Source: JAJPKK01 sp963747835 (lineage in GTDB: Bacteria; Pseudomonadota; Alphaproteobacteria; Rhizobiales; Xanthobacteraceae). From it: a stretch of DNA of 64,000 bases. The position numbers were made by a program, and so were the translations under genes. Position 1 is the first letter of the stretch. Each line of letters opens with the position of its first letter. The notes beneath the pieces were generated by a model. The model did not search any database, had not been told where the DNA came from, and saw only the letters and a program-made list of their open reading frames with translations. The DNA lies in assembly GCA_963747835.1 (NCBI GenBank), contig CAVVGO010000005.1:1798001-1862000 (forward strand), written 5' to 3'. Shown here piece by piece: positions 1 through 9,607 of this stretch.

Positions 1-16
1 CCCGATTTCAGTTCCC

Positions 17-50
17 AAAAAAGATCATGCCCGGCACAAGGCCGGGCATG
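17..50 (-). terminator. Rho-independent terminator of the porin-like gene
   Basis: A perfect 10-bp stem (26-35 with 41-50, loop 36-40) is followed on the minus strand by a run of six T residues (positions 17-22). It lies about 30 bases beyond the stop codon of the minus-strand outer-membrane protein gene. Confidence 0.85.
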
Positions 51-82
51 TCGCTCACGTCAGCAATCCTTGGGATTGGCGT

Positions 83-1237
83 CTACTTGAAGTGATAGGT
101 CGTGCCGATGTAGACGGTGCTTTCGATCGAGCTTCCGGGGGCGCAACCGAGCGTGCCGACTTGGTTGCAACCGGAGTTCGCGAAGTCGCCAGTGTTATGG
201 TTGGTACCAAACTTGTTGTACCAGTAGCGCCAGCCGACATAGCCGTCCCAGATGCCCGCCTTGCCCCACCACACCTTCGATATGTCGAGGACCAAGCGGT
301 TGTCTTCGAATACTTCCGTCTTGGTTACGGCGGTGCCGACGTTCCACGGGGTCAAGCCGGTACCTGCTGCCGCGAGGTTTGCCGTCGAGACGCCGGTGCC
401 CTTCGGGAAGGTTACGCCGGTGAAGCCGTTCCAGGTGATCGGCCACGGGAGGAACGACAGCGGCTCGGACAGAGCCAATTCGAGGCGCGGTGCCCAATGG
501 AACTCGCGGTCGCCGTTGAACTGCAGGCCGGCCGGACCGTTGCAAGCGAAGGTGCCGACACTGCCCTGCACGCCGCAAGACAGGAACGAGTTGTGGTTCC
601 ATTCCTTCTGGGCCAACACGCCGAGCACGACGGTGCCTGGCAGGTTGAAGGTGAACGCCAAGCCGAGATCGAGCTTTCTCACCTCGGGCGAGAGCTGGTT
701 GTTCTCGGTGTTGGCATCACCGCCAAACTCCAGACCGATGTCCTTGAAGAACCAACTGCTGAACCACTTGCTGCTGGTCAACGCGTTGCCGCTGAGCGTA
801 CTGCGACCGAAAGCGTAGACTTCGGCAGAGCCGGCGGCGCCGGCGACGCCGCCGATCGGATCGTGGCCGTCCGACTTGATGTAGTCGACGTTGAAGAAGT
901 TGGTGCCGTAGCCCCACACGTCGAAGTGCGTGACCGATCCTTGGTATTTGCTGAAGCCGTTGCTGCTGCCCTGGCAAAATCCGTCTTTGTTGTTGGCACC
1001 CGCGACCGGAAAGTTGCCGGTGTTGCCCGCGCAAACGCCCGGATCGGTCGCGTTCGGGTACCAGGTGAAACTGACCGAGGTGTCGTTCACGAGAAAGAAC
1101 GGCGCCACCACCGGCGGAGGAGCCTTGAGCGGCATGGTCATGTCCGCCGCGAACGCTGCGCCTGCCAGCGTGGTGGCCGCTAACGCGACAGCCATCGCAG
1201 CCGGCTTGGCAACTACTGATTTATTCCTGAGTAACAT
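83..1237 (-). CDS. Outer-membrane channel-like protein (Tsx-like candidate)
   Basis: A 384-residue secreted protein. I chose the ATG at 1237 because a GGGGGA ribosome site sits just upstream and the N-terminus (MLLRNKSVV..., then an alanine-rich stretch ending AFA-AD) is a typical Sec signal peptide; an upstream ATG at 1297 would bury it. The mature part is rich in alternating aromatic/polar residues and ends in the aromatic-basic HFK expected of a beta-barrel. Segments such as NDTSVSFTWYPN and VWGYGTNFFNVDYI resemble the nucleoside-channel (Tsx) family, but this is from memory and moderate at best. The nearby BMP-type nucleoside transporter would fit a nucleoside channel. It is monocistronic with its own terminator. 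Confidence 0.7.
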   Translation of the reverse strand: MLLRNKSVVAKPAAMAVALAATTLAGAAFAADMTMPLKAPPPVVAPFFLVNDTSVSFTWYPNATDPGVCAGNTGNFPVAGANNKDGFCQGSSNGFSKYQGSVTHFDVWGYGTNFFNVDYIKSDGHDPIGGVAGAAGSAEVYAFGRSTLSGNALTSSKWFSSWFFKDIGLEFGGDANTENNQLSPEVRKLDLGLAFTFNLPGTVVLGVLAQKEWNHNSFLSCGVQGSVGTFACNGPAGLQFNGDREFHWAPRLELALSEPLSFLPWPITWNGFTGVTFPKGTGVSTANLAAAGTGLTPWNVGTAVTKTEVFEDNRLVLDISKVWWGKAGIWDGYVGWRYWYNKFGTNHNTGDFANSGCNQVGTLGCAPGSSIESTVYIGTTYHFK

Positions 1238-1703
1238 CTTGATCCCCCGAAAAGTGAGCCGAAAGTGAGCCGCGATCTGTCTCACATGAGGACACACTGG
1301 CGAGAGACCCCGCCGATTTGAAGCCTCATTTTTAACCGGCTGTTGACATCGGAACTGTCGATCGGAGCAGCATTTGGCGCGCCACGTTCCACTTTGGCCC
1401 TCAATGGGCGTTCACAGTTTACTGCGATTCTAATGAAAAAGCCCCGTGTTGCAATATGTTAACTATCCGACGCTGGAACCATCCGGCGGTCGGCAACGCC
1501 GGTATAAGGTGCATTTTTCGAGTGCCTAAAAAATAATCTTCGCCTTGAAGCCGTTACGTTTTTCCCGGCCGATGTGACATAAACGCAACATTTTTTGGGC
1601 CTAACCGGCGGGAATCCTCGATAAATCTGCGTCGCAAGCCCCGGCGCATCGGCACCTTCGAATCGAAATCGCGTTCGTTATGTTCAAAAGGATATAAGGT
1701 TAT
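1238..1703. other. Intergenic region, AT-richer, no gene seen
   Basis: About 465 bases upstream of the outer-membrane protein gene with lower GC than the surroundings and no coding pattern. It presumably holds the minus-strand promoter of that gene. A TTGACA at 1343-1348 reads on the plus strand, but I see no convincing -10 element, so no promoter is claimed. Confidence 0.4.
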
Positions 1704-2457
1704 TTGTTACCAGGAAATTCGCGCTCCCGCCGATCACGCTCGACATCACCTTTACCACGAGCTTTCACGTCAACCAGCACGGCTCGGTTCACCTCAATTG
1801 CGGCGACTCCGAGATGGGGCAGTGGCTGTTCGTCAAGATCGCCCAGGTTGTGGCAAGGTGGTGGCGGAGGAGTTCGGCATCGACCTCGACAAAGTCAGGA
1901 TCACGTCGACGAGCACCGCCAAGGTGCCCAGCAGCACCTCGGCGACCAGGGCCTCCTCAGGCACCGATCTCAGCGGCATGGCGGCGCGAGTCGCCGGTCG
2001 ACCATCAAGGCGCGGCTCATCGCCTACGCCGCCGAAAGATGAAAGTGCATTGGGACTATATCCTTCACGACGTCAGCCGCTCGCTCAATCCTGCAATCGA
2101 CATCATCAGCCAGATCGTGGGCGGCTTCGTTCAGGGTATGGGCCGGCTCACCAGCGAGGAATTGGTGTTCAGCGACAACGGCCGGCGCCTCACTCACGCG
2201 CCCTCGACCTACAAGATTCCCCGCGCTTCCGATGTGCCGCCGGATTTTCGCATGGCGCTCTTCGACGGTTCCAAGCGGGAAAACACCATCTATCGCTCCA
2301 AGGCGGTGGGCGAACCGCTCCTGATGCTGGGGCTGTCGGTGTTTAGCGCGATCGCTGACGCCATCCACAGCCTGGCGCCGGGGCAGCCGGTGCCTGGGAT
2401 GCGCCGGCGACACCGGAATCGATCTTGCATGCCATAGCCGCCATGGCGCAGCATTGA
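1704..2457 (+). pseudogene. xdhB: Xanthine dehydrogenase molybdopterin subunit, deletion relic
   Basis: A remnant of the large molybdenum-binding subunit of xanthine dehydrogenase (xanthine to urate). Recognisable patches are SEMGQWLFVKIAQVV, EEFGIDLDKVRITSTSTAKVP, then KVHWDYILHDVSRSLNPAID, VGGFVQGMG, HAPSTYKIP, SKAVGEP and MLGLSVFSAIADAI, all in family order and close to the family sequence. The 5' two thirds are missing. At about 2035 the frame jumps from the ...RLIAYAAE region directly to ...HWDYILHD, omitting a long internal stretch. Further frame changes occur near 1855, 1985 and 2395. The end reads ATPESILHAIAAMAQH before TGA at 2455-2457. It cannot encode a working enzyme. The xdhC relic follows 7 bases later, so this is the tail of a former xdh operon. 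Confidence 0.75.
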
Positions 2458-2464
2458 GACCACA

Positions 2465-2788
2465 ATGACACTGACGTGGCCCACGATCGAACGTTTCGTC
2501 ACCGAGCACGGCGCCGCCGCGCTGGGGACGCTTGCGAAGCTCCCCGGGGCGAGCCCACGGGAGGCCTGGGCCCGTATGGTGGTGCGGCCCGGCTGGCGAT
2601 TTCCCGGCACCATCGCGGGCCGTGTGCTGGAGCGGCCGGCGCTGGCCGAGGCGGAGCAGATGATGGCCAATTCGAACGACCGCGCCAATACCGCGTTCCG
2701 CGGGCTCGACAAATCATTCGGCGCCGGCCATGTGGGGGTAAGTCTCGTCATGGCGTTGGCGCCGTTCGTCGGTGCCACGCATGCTTGA
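2465..2788 (+). pseudogene. xdhC: XdhC-like xanthine dehydrogenase maturation factor, internally deleted
   Basis: XdhC/CoxI proteins insert the sulfurated molybdenum cofactor into xanthine dehydrogenase. The 107-residue reading frame starts like XdhC (WPTIERFVTEHGAAALGTL, PREAWARMVVRPG, PGTIAGRVLE, LAEAEQMMANSNDRANTAF), then jumps at about residue 84 to FGAGHVGVSLVMALAPF. That is the nucleotide-binding-like motif that begins the C-terminal XdhC domain (family form FGAGHVGRALVLALAPLPF). Roughly 100 residues of the middle and most of the C-terminal domain are missing, yet the frame stays open. The TGA at 2786-2788 overlaps the start of the next gene. Probably non-functional, matching the broken xdhB upstream. 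Confidence 0.65.
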
Positions 2789-4390
2789 CCAGACCTCGCG
2801 TGATTCGATCCTCGCCTCCGCCGCCCGCGCGCGAGCCGCTGCTGTCGGTGGTGCAGATCACCAAGCGGTTCGGCACCTTCGCGGCCAACGACCACATCGA
2901 CCTCGATCTGTTCGCGACCGAGACCCACGCGCTGCTCGGCGAGAACGGCGCCGGCAAGTCCACCCTCGTCAAGATCATCTACGGGCTGCTGCAGCCGACC
3001 TCGGGCGACATCCTCTGGATGGGCCGCAAGGTGGTGCTGTCCGGTCCTTCGGCGGCGCGCGACACTTGGCATCGGCATGGTGTTCCAGCATTTCTCCCTG
3101 TTCGAGAACCTGACCGTCGCCGAGAACGTGGCGCTCGGCCTGTCGACCGGCGAGCCGTTCGCCGCGATGTCGAAGCGGCTTGCCGATCTCTCCCATGACT
3201 ACGGGCTGCCGCTGGAGCCCCATCGCGAGGTGTGGCGGCTCTCGGTCGGCGAGCGCCAGCGCATCGAGATCGTGCGGGCGCTGATGCAGAACCCGAAGCT
3301 CCTCATTCTCGACGAACCGACCTCGGTGCTGACGCCCCAGGAGTGCGACCAGCTCTTCATCACGCTGCGCCGCCTCAAGAGCGAGGGCCGCGCCATCCTC
3401 TACATCTCCCACAAGCTCGATGAGGTGAAGGCGCTGTGCGACACCGCGACCATCCTGCGCGGCGGCAAGAAGATCTCGACCTGCGATCCGCGCCGCGAAA
3501 CCGCGGCTTCGCTGGCCCGCATGATGGTCGGCGCCGACATCGGCGAGGTGCGGGCGGCGGCCGGGCGCAAGACCGGGGTGCCGCGGTTCGTCGTCCACGA
3601 CCTCACGCTCGAGCCGGACGATCCCCACGGCGTGCGGCTGCAAGACAGGTCTCGCTCGAAGTGCGGGCCGGCGAAATCGTCGGCATCGCCGGCGTCTCCG
3701 GCAACGGGCAGGACGAATTGTTCGCCGCGATGTCGGGCGAGCGCGCTCTCGCCCAATGCCGACAACATCGTCATCGACGGCCAGGCGGCCGGGCGCGCCT
3801 CGATCAACGAACGGCGCCGGCTCGGCGTCGCCTTCGTGCCGGAGGAGCGGCTCGGCCACGGCACCGCGCCGCGCATGAAGCTGTCGGACAATGCGCTGCT
3901 CACCGGGCACGCCTCCAGCGGCATGGTGCATCACGGCTTCATCGACCACGGCGCGATGCTCGCAGTGGTCGACAACACCACCAAGGCGTTCGACGTGCGC
4001 AAGGCCAAGCGCGATCCCGAGGCGGTCAGCCTGTCGGGCGGCAATCTGCAGAAGTTCGTGGTCGGCCGCGAAATCCTGCGCGAACCGGGCGTGATCATCG
4101 TCGCGCAGCCGACCTGGGGCGTCGACGCCGGGGCGGCCGCGACGATCCGCCAGGCGCTGATCGATCTCGCCGCGCGGGGCGCCGCGGTGCTCGTCATCAG
4201 CCAGGATCTCGACGAGCTCGAAGAGATCGCCGACCGCATCGCCGTGATCTTTCACGGCCACCTGTCGGAGGCGATCGACGCCGCCGCGGCGACCCGCGAG
4301 ACGCTGGGGCTGCTGATGGGCGGCAGCGCCGCCAAGGGCGAGGCAGCCGAGCGGTCGCAGGGGACGGGTCAGGCGGAACGGGGGCGGGTC
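2781..4390 (+). pseudogene. BMP-family nucleoside ABC transporter, double ATPase subunit (frameshifted)
   Basis: A fused two-domain ABC ATPase of the YufO/NupA type that energises import of nucleosides/purines with BMP-family receptors. Domain 1 shows Walker A GENGAGKST, signature LSVGE and Walker B LLILDEPTSVLTP. Domain 2 shows AGEIVGIAGVSGNGQ, FVPEERLGHGTAP and LSGGNLQKFVVGRE. The reading frame changes near 2830, 3066 (extra A in GACACTTGG), 3646 and 3750; each side continues the family sequence perfectly, so single insertions explain it. The start is either ATG 2781 (then a shift) or TTG 2785/GTG 2800 in the main frame. The last frame runs without a stop into the permease ATG at 4391. Order ATPase-permease-permease-receptor is the standard BMP transporter layout. 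Confidence 0.8.
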
Positions 4391-5498
4391 ATGCAGCTGG
4401 TCCTTGAGCGCCGCGCGGAGCGCTCCACCACCATCGCGATCGCCTCGCCGCTGATCGCGATCGCGCTGACGCTCGTGACCATGGCGATACTGTTCGCGCT
4501 GCTGGGCAAGAATCCACTGACCGCGCTCGAGGTGTATTTCATCGAGCCGCTCACCGACAGCTATTCGCTGATCGAGATCGTCGTCAAGGCGACGCCGCTC
4601 GTCATGATCGCGATCGGGCTGTCGCTCTGCTACATCGCCAATGTCTGGAATATCGGCGCCGAGGGCCAGTTCCTGATCGGCGCCGTGTGCGGCTCGTGGA
4701 TCGCGGTGAAGACCCAGGGCACCGACGCCGGCGCATGGGTGCTGCCGGCGATGCTGGTGATGGGCGCGATCGGCGGCGCGCTTTACGCGTTGATCCCGGC
4801 GATCTGCAAGGTCCGGTTCGGGGCGAGCGAAATCCTCACCAGCCTGATGCTGGTCTACGTCGCCGATCTGTTCCTCGACTATCTCGTGCGCGGACCCTGG
4901 CGCGATCCCAACGGCTTCAATTTCCCGACCACGGCGGAGTTCGACCCGGTCGCGACGGTACCCGATCCTGATCGAAGGCACGCGCCTCCATCTCGGTGCC
5001 GTGGTGGCGCTGGTCGTGGTCATGGTCGCGACGGTGATGCTCGGCCGCACCATCATGGGGTTCGAGATCCGGGTGGTGGGCGCGGCGCCGCGGGCGGCGC
5101 GCTTTGCCGGCTTCAACTCCGACCATCTTGTCATCATCACCTTCATGATTTCGGGCGCGCTGGCGGGGCTTGCCGGCATCATCGAGGTGGCGGGGCCGGT
5201 CGGGCACCTGCAGCCCAACTTCTCGCCGGGCTACGGGTTCACTGCGATCATCGTGGCGTTTCTCGGCCGGCTCAATCCGATCGGCATCCTGATCGCCGGG
5301 CTGTTCCTTGCGCTCACCTTCATCGGCGGCGAGCAGGCCCAGATTTCCATCAAGGTGCCGCTCGATCTCACCAAGGTGTTCCAGGGCATCCTGCTGTTCT
5401 ACGTGCTCGCCTGCGATTCCCTGATCCTCTACCGCATTCGCCTGATCTCATCCCGAGTCTCATCCGGGCCTGGAGCCGCCGCCGATGGAATTGCTTGA
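4391..5498 (+). pseudogene. BMP-type ABC transporter permease 1 (frameshifted)
   Basis: Inner-membrane permease of the YufP/NupB class with several hydrophobic helices (for example PLIAIALTLVTMAILFALLG and GLSLCYIANVWNIGAEGQF, the latter the hallmark NxGxEGQ loop). One frameshift lies near 4963, where GTACCCGATC carries an extra C; the other frame then gives LGAVVALVVVMVATVMLGRT, the family motif GFEIRVVGAAPRAARFAG and GYGFTAIIVAFLGRLNPIG. The stop at 5496-5498 overlaps the start of permease 2 at 5485, so the two were translationally coupled. Without the insertion it would be about 368 residues, normal for the family. Confidence 0.8.
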
Positions 5499-6435
5499 GG
5501 CCATCATCATTTCGGTGATCGCCGCCTCGACGCCGCTGCTGCTCGCGGCGGCGGGCGAACTCGTCGTCCGAGCGCTCAGGCGTGCTCAATCTCGGCATCG
5601 AAGGCATGATGATCATGGGCGCCGCCTGCGGCTTCGCGGGCGCCTATTTCACCAACGTCTACACCGGCTCGTTCACCGGCTCCGTCTTCGTGGGAGCGCT
5701 GTGCGGCATGGCGCGCGGGGGCGTTGATGGCGGCGATGTTCGCCGGCGCTGACGCTCGGGCTCGCGGTCAACCAGGTCGCGGCCGGCCTTGCGCTCACGA
5801 TCTTCGGCGTCGGCCTGTCGGGGCTGATCGGCGCGGGCTTCGTCGGCGAGCGCATCGAGACGGCGCCGCATCTCTACATTCCCGGGGCTCACCGACATCC
5901 CGGTGGTGGGCAAGATCCTGTTCGGCCAGGATGGCTTCGTCTACTTGTCGATCGCGCTGGTGGTCGGCATCTGGTGGTTCCTCTACCGCACCCGCGCGGG
6001 GCTGATCCTGCGGGCGGTCGGCGACAACCACGTCTCGGCCCATGCGCTCGGCTATCCGGTGCTGCGCATCCGCTTTCTCGCGGTGCTGTTCGGCGGCGCC
6101 TGCGCCGGGCTTGGCGGCGCCTACCTGCCGCTCGCCTACACGCCGTTCTTCATTCCCGGCATGACGGCGGGACGCGGCTGGATCGCGCTCGCGCTGGTGG
6201 TGTTCGCGTCGTGGCGGCCGGGTCGGGTGGTGATCGGGGCCTACCTGTTCGGCGCCGTCACGATCCTGCCAGCTCCACGCCCAGGCGATGGGACTGCCGC
6301 ATCCCCTCGCAGTTCATGTCGTCCTTGCCGTATCTTGCGACCGTGATCGTGCTGGTCGCGATATCGCGGGGCCGCGGCCTTGCCGGGTCAGCCGCGCCCG
6401 CCTCATTGGGTCTGGTGTTCGTGCCGGACCGCTGA
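5485..6435 (+). pseudogene. BMP-type ABC transporter permease 2 (multiply frameshifted)
   Basis: Second permease of the nucleoside-type transporter (YufQ/NupC class). It starts MELLEAIIISVIAASTPLLL and contains the family motifs SGVLNLGIEGMM (split by a shift near 5569), GLAVNQVAAGLALTIFG, RAVGDNHVSAHALGYPV, GGACAGLGGAYLPLAYT and GRGWIALALVVFASWRPG. Frame changes occur near 5569, 5716, 5742, 5885, 6271 and 6290, each attributable to one or a few extra bases. The final frame ends ...LPYLATVIVLVAISRG and stops at 6433-6435. It is the most heavily shifted gene in the window but the amino-acid sequence between shifts is well preserved. Confidence 0.75.
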
Positions 6436-6511
6436 ACCGCCACCGGCTGCGCGCGGGCGGGCGCCGCATCCGGGCAACCACACCACCCGTCGAAGAAACC
6501 GGAGTTCGAAC

Positions 6512-7624
6512 ATGAGATTAACGTCGTTGCTACTGCTGCTGCCGCCGCCGCGGCCGCCGCGTTCGCGGTTGCGGCCATCATCCCCGGAACCATGCCCGGC
6601 GCCAAGAGGCGGCCGACAAGCTCAAGGTCGGATTCATCTATCTCGGCCCGGTCGGCGATTTCGGCTGGACCTATCAGCATGAAGTCGGCCGCCAGGGCCT
6701 GGTCAAGGACATGGGCGACAAGATCGAGACGACCTATCTCGAAAACGTGCCGCGAAGGTCCCGACGCCGAGCGCTCCATCGAGCAGCTCGTGCGCTCCGG
6801 CCACAAGCTGATCTTCACCACCTCGTTCGGCTACATGGATCCGACCCTCAAGGTCGCCAAGAAATATCCGAAGCGTGAATTTCGAGCACGCCACCGGTTA
6901 CAAGCGCGACAAGAACATGGCGACCTATTCGGGCCGGTTCTACGAGGGCCGCTACATCCAGGGCCAGATCGCCGCCAAGATGTCGAAGTCCGGCGTGCTC
7001 GGCTACATCGTGTCGTTCCCGATCCCGGAAGTGGTCTCCGGCATCAACGCCACCATGCTGGGCGCCCAGTCGATCAATCCCAACATCAAGGTGAAGATCA
7101 TCTGGGTGAACACCTGGTTCGATCCGGGCAAGGAAGCCGACGCCGCCAAGGCTCTGCTCGACCAGGGCGCCGACGTCATCATGCAGCACACCGACAGCCC
7201 GGCCGCGATGCAGATCGCGTGCCTCGCGCGACGCCTACGCGTTCGGCCAGGATTCCGACATGATCAAGTTCGGGCCGAAAGCGCAGCTCACCGCGATCGT
7301 CGACAACTGGGCGCCCTACTACGACGACCGCGTCAAGCTCGAGCTCGGCGAACAAGTGGACCTCGACCGACACCTGGGGCGGGCTGAAGTCGAAGCTCGT
7401 CGTGATGGCGCCCTACACCAACATGCCCGACGACGTGAAGAAGATGGCGATGGACACCGAAGCCGCCATCGTCGGCCGGCACGCTGCATCCGTTCAAATG
7501 CCCGGTCATCGACCAGGACGGCAAGACGATCGAATGCAAGGGCGGCAAGAACCTCGACGACGGGCAAATCCTCGGCATGAACTTCTACGTCAAGGGCGTG
7601 GACGACAAGATCCCCGGCAAGTAG
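6512..7624 (+). pseudogene. BMP family ABC transporter substrate-binding protein (frameshifted)
   Basis: Periplasmic lipoprotein-like receptor of the BMP/Med family (PnrA type), expected to bind nucleosides or purines. ATG 6512 opens a hydrophobic leader, then KVGFIYLGPVGDFGWTYQHE, a diagnostic family N-terminus, SIEQLVRSGHKLIFTTSFGY, MATYSGRFYEGRYIQGQIA, IWVNTWFDPGKEADAAKALL and ADVIMQHTDSPAAM. Shifts lie near 6590, 6750, 6872, 7220, 7350 and 7483. It ends ...GMNFYVKGVDDKIPGK with TAG at 7622-7624, followed by two hairpins. It is the last gene of the transporter operon, 76 bases after permease 2. Confidence 0.8.
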
Positions 7625-7645
7625 GCCTGCGGCACCAAGGAATCA

Positions 7646-7671
7646 CCCCTTCCCGGCCGGCCGGGAAGGGG
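7646..7671 (+). terminator. GC-rich hairpin after the BMP receptor gene
   Basis: CCCCTTCCCGG is mirrored by CCGGGAAGGGG (nearly perfect 13-bp stem with no real loop) and followed only by CTTT, so it is a weaker terminator or an mRNA 3'-end stabiliser just 21 bases past the stop codon. Confidence 0.5.
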
Positions 7672-7685
7672 CTTTCACCAATACG

Positions 7686-7711
7686 CACCCGGTGCTCCCG
7701 GGTGTTTTTTT
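7686..7711 (+). terminator. Rho-independent terminator of the BMP transporter operon
   Basis: CACCCGG (7686-7692) pairs with CCGGGTG (7698-7704) across a 5-base loop and is followed directly by seven T residues. This is the strong terminator of the plus-strand transporter operon. Confidence 0.85.
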
Positions 7712-7854
7712 GTGGCGCGCGTCGGTGAGCAAGCGGGAGGGGCAGCGTTGTCTCGCGTGGCGAGCCGCATAAGATGCGCGGACTTTGTCCCAAACCCTTG
7801 ACGTGTCGAATGTCCTTTTTTTCGAAAAATTTCGCAGGTGGCAGTGAGCCCTCT

Positions 7855-7893
7855 CTCAAAATCATGCGCCCGGCGTTCTGCCGGGCGCATGAT
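7855..7893 (-). terminator. Terminator of the small secreted-protein gene
   Basis: A perfect 14-bp stem (7861-7874 with 7880-7893, loop 7875-7879) followed on the minus strand by TTTT. It lies 22 bases beyond the stop of the minus-strand small gene. Confidence 0.75.
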
Positions 7894-7914
7894 CGAATCG
7901 GCGCCGTGCGCGCG

Positions 7915-8139
7915 TTACCGCGCGTGCTGAGCGATTCGCCTGTGGTGCGGGCGCGCCACCTCACCCTGGTATCCGAGATCCGAGCGTGTGAAGCGGCCGG
8001 ATGGCGCAACGTACTGTTGCTCGGCTCGAGCCGCATCGCCTTCGGACTGGGAAATCATCACAAAATTTTGGGCGAATGTCGCCGATGAAACCGCCAACAT
8101 CGCGGCTGCAATCGTGGACAGGAACAGAGTTGTTTTCAT
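7915..8139 (-). CDS. Small secreted protein of unknown function (74 aa)
   Basis: The frame from ATG 8139 encodes a classic Sec signal peptide (MKTTLFLSTIAAAMLAVSSATFA-Q) preceded by a GGGAG ribosome site seven bases upstream. The mature part of about 50 residues is polar, without cysteines, and contains YVAPSGRFTRSDLGYQGEVARPHHRR. I do not recognise a family. The gene has its own strong terminator and no operon partner, so it is a free-standing small periplasmic protein. A longer frame reading from 8232 is unlikely because it lacks a ribosome site and would bury the signal peptide. Confidence 0.65.
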   Translation of the reverse strand: MKTTLFLSTIAAAMLAVSSATFAQNFVMISQSEGDAARAEQQYVAPSGRFTRSDLGYQGEVARPHHRRIAQHAR

Positions 8140-8569
8140 CGTAGTCTCCCGGTCTTCGTGGATGTATCGCGTCGGGTCCGCGAATGCCTGCAACATGAAA
8201 TCAGCATGATATCTCGTGTCGCGATGTCTCATGTTGACACACGTGGAAGGTTCTCGAACCCCGCGCGATGCAGCGCCCGGCGGGGCATCCGCCGCATGCT
8301 GCGCGCAACAAATGGCGTGCGATCGGCCGCGCGCCAGATGCGGCGCCGCACCAAATTGGTCAAAGCTGATATGCGAAGATTTATTCTTGCAATGAACGTC
8401 TCGTCGCAGAATCGCGCCGGCGCGCGATTCGCCTCATTGCAGCCGCGTCGATGTCACGCGACTGTTAAGAAGCAATCAAAATTGCTCACGAGAAATGCAC
8501 GCAACATTAGCAGGCAAAAACTCCGCCGCTCATAATCAACGTGAAAGATGCCGGCGCGACGAGCCCTCA
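8140..8569. other. Intergenic region, no gene seen
   Basis: About 430 bases between the small secreted-protein gene and the Rieske oxygenase gene. GC is lower from 8360 to 8530. Frames through it are arginine-rich and lack coding character. I see no terminator with a T run for the Rieske operon. Confidence 0.4.
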
Positions 8570-9583
8570 CTACCGCGGCACCTCGTGCTCGCCGTGTTCG
8601 GCGAGCAACGCCATCAGGCGCTTTCTCATGATTAGCCCCGGCCGGTCGGACGGCATGTGCATCTCGATCTTGCGGTCCACGTCCACCACCGCATCCGGGT
8701 CGGTCGATTCCAGGATGTCGCGATCCTCCGCGATGATGACGGCGTCCCAATCGATCAGCTCCTGGGTCGAGCAATCCTCCTCGCGGTCGTTGCGGAACAG
8801 AATTTGCACGAGTTGGATGCTGCCGTCGTCGATCGGCGTCGCAGAGTTGAAGATGATGTGCCGCAGGCCCGACGGATATTCGATGTCGAGCGTACGGCAG
8901 AACGGCATGAACCAGGCGTTGCGCATGTGCCGCTTCGTCATCGGGTCCGAGGTCCCGGTCACCCGGTGAGCCATCGGTGGGTTCTTGATCGGAACGATGG
9001 TCTCGGCGCGGAAGCCGTAGTCGGTTTCGAGCAGCTCGTATTTTTCCGGCTTCGGCTGATCTTCCTGGCCGAAGGTGGCGCGGTGGACGAAGGAGAAGTG
9101 TGCATTGTCGAACGAGTTCTCCATCATGCGCAGCGCGCCGCAATTCCAGCGGTCATCGAACTGGTGGATGCGACGATATTTCGGGTCACGGTCCTCCGGC
9201 ATGTCGGGGATCGGGTGCAACGGCTCGTCGAGCGCGACCCAGGCATAACCGTAGCGTTCCTCGCAGCGGAACGATGGCACCCGCGCGTTGGGAAGCGGCT
9301 GGTCGGCGGGGAATTGCGGGATGCGCACCAGCTTGCCGGTGCGGTCGTATTCCCAACCGTGATAGCCACACACGACGTGGCCATCCCGGGACCAGCCCAT
9401 CGACAACTTCGCGGTGCGGTGGCAGCAGCGATTGCGCAGCGCCGTGGGCTCGCCGTCTTCGTCCAGGAACAGCACGATGTTCTCGCCGAGCAGCGTGAAC
9501 GCCTTCGGTCCGTCCTTGAGCTTGTCGACCGGGAGTGTCGCGTACCAGAACCGTCGAAGAACTTTCTGCTTGGTGCTGAGCAT
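8570..9583 (-). CDS. Rieske non-heme iron oxygenase, alpha subunit
   Basis: A 337-residue ring-hydroxylating or demethylating oxygenase of the VanA/one-component-like class, cytoplasmic. The Rieske [2Fe-2S] ligands are C53-x-H55 (NRCCHR) and C72-x2-H75 (CGYHGWEYD). The mononuclear iron site is the MMENSFDNAHFSFVH segment around residues 152-167, with two His and a bridging Asp. It is the last gene of a five-gene minus-strand operon, 24 bases after the amidohydrolase. No reductase or ferredoxin gene is nearby, so electrons must come from elsewhere. Context suggests it oxidises the product or substrate of the adjacent deaminase-type amidohydrolase, a nitrogenous aromatic or heterocycle; the exact substrate is unknown. 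Confidence 0.85.
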   Translation of the reverse strand: MLSTKQKVLRRFWYATLPVDKLKDGPKAFTLLGENIVLFLDEDGEPTALRNRCCHRTAKLSMGWSRDGHVVCGYHGWEYDRTGKLVRIPQFPADQPLPNARVPSFRCEERYGYAWVALDEPLHPIPDMPEDRDPKYRRIHQFDDRWNCGALRMMENSFDNAHFSFVHRATFGQEDQPKPEKYELLETDYGFRAETIVPIKNPPMAHRVTGTSDPMTKRHMRNAWFMPFCRTLDIEYPSGLRHIIFNSATPIDDGSIQLVQILFRNDREEDCSTQELIDWDAVIIAEDRDILESTDPDAVVDVDRKIEMHMPSDRPGLIMRKRLMALLAEHGEHEVPR

Positions 9584-9607
9584 GGTTTTTTCCTTTGTTT
9601 CCGACCT

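Noticed and set aside
1343..1348. TTGACA as a sigma-70 -35 box
   Set aside because: No matching -10 at 16-18 bases and no plus-strand gene follows.
2975..5218. A 747-codon open frame on the minus strand opposite the BMP transporter
   Set aside because: It is antisense to recognisable ABC genes, Arg/Asp/His-rich, and has no motif; long antisense frames are common in GC-rich DNA.
8158..8535. A 125-codon plus-strand frame in the gap before the Rieske gene
   Set aside because: Very Arg-rich, no ribosome site or recognisable domain, begins antisense to the small secreted gene's upstream region.
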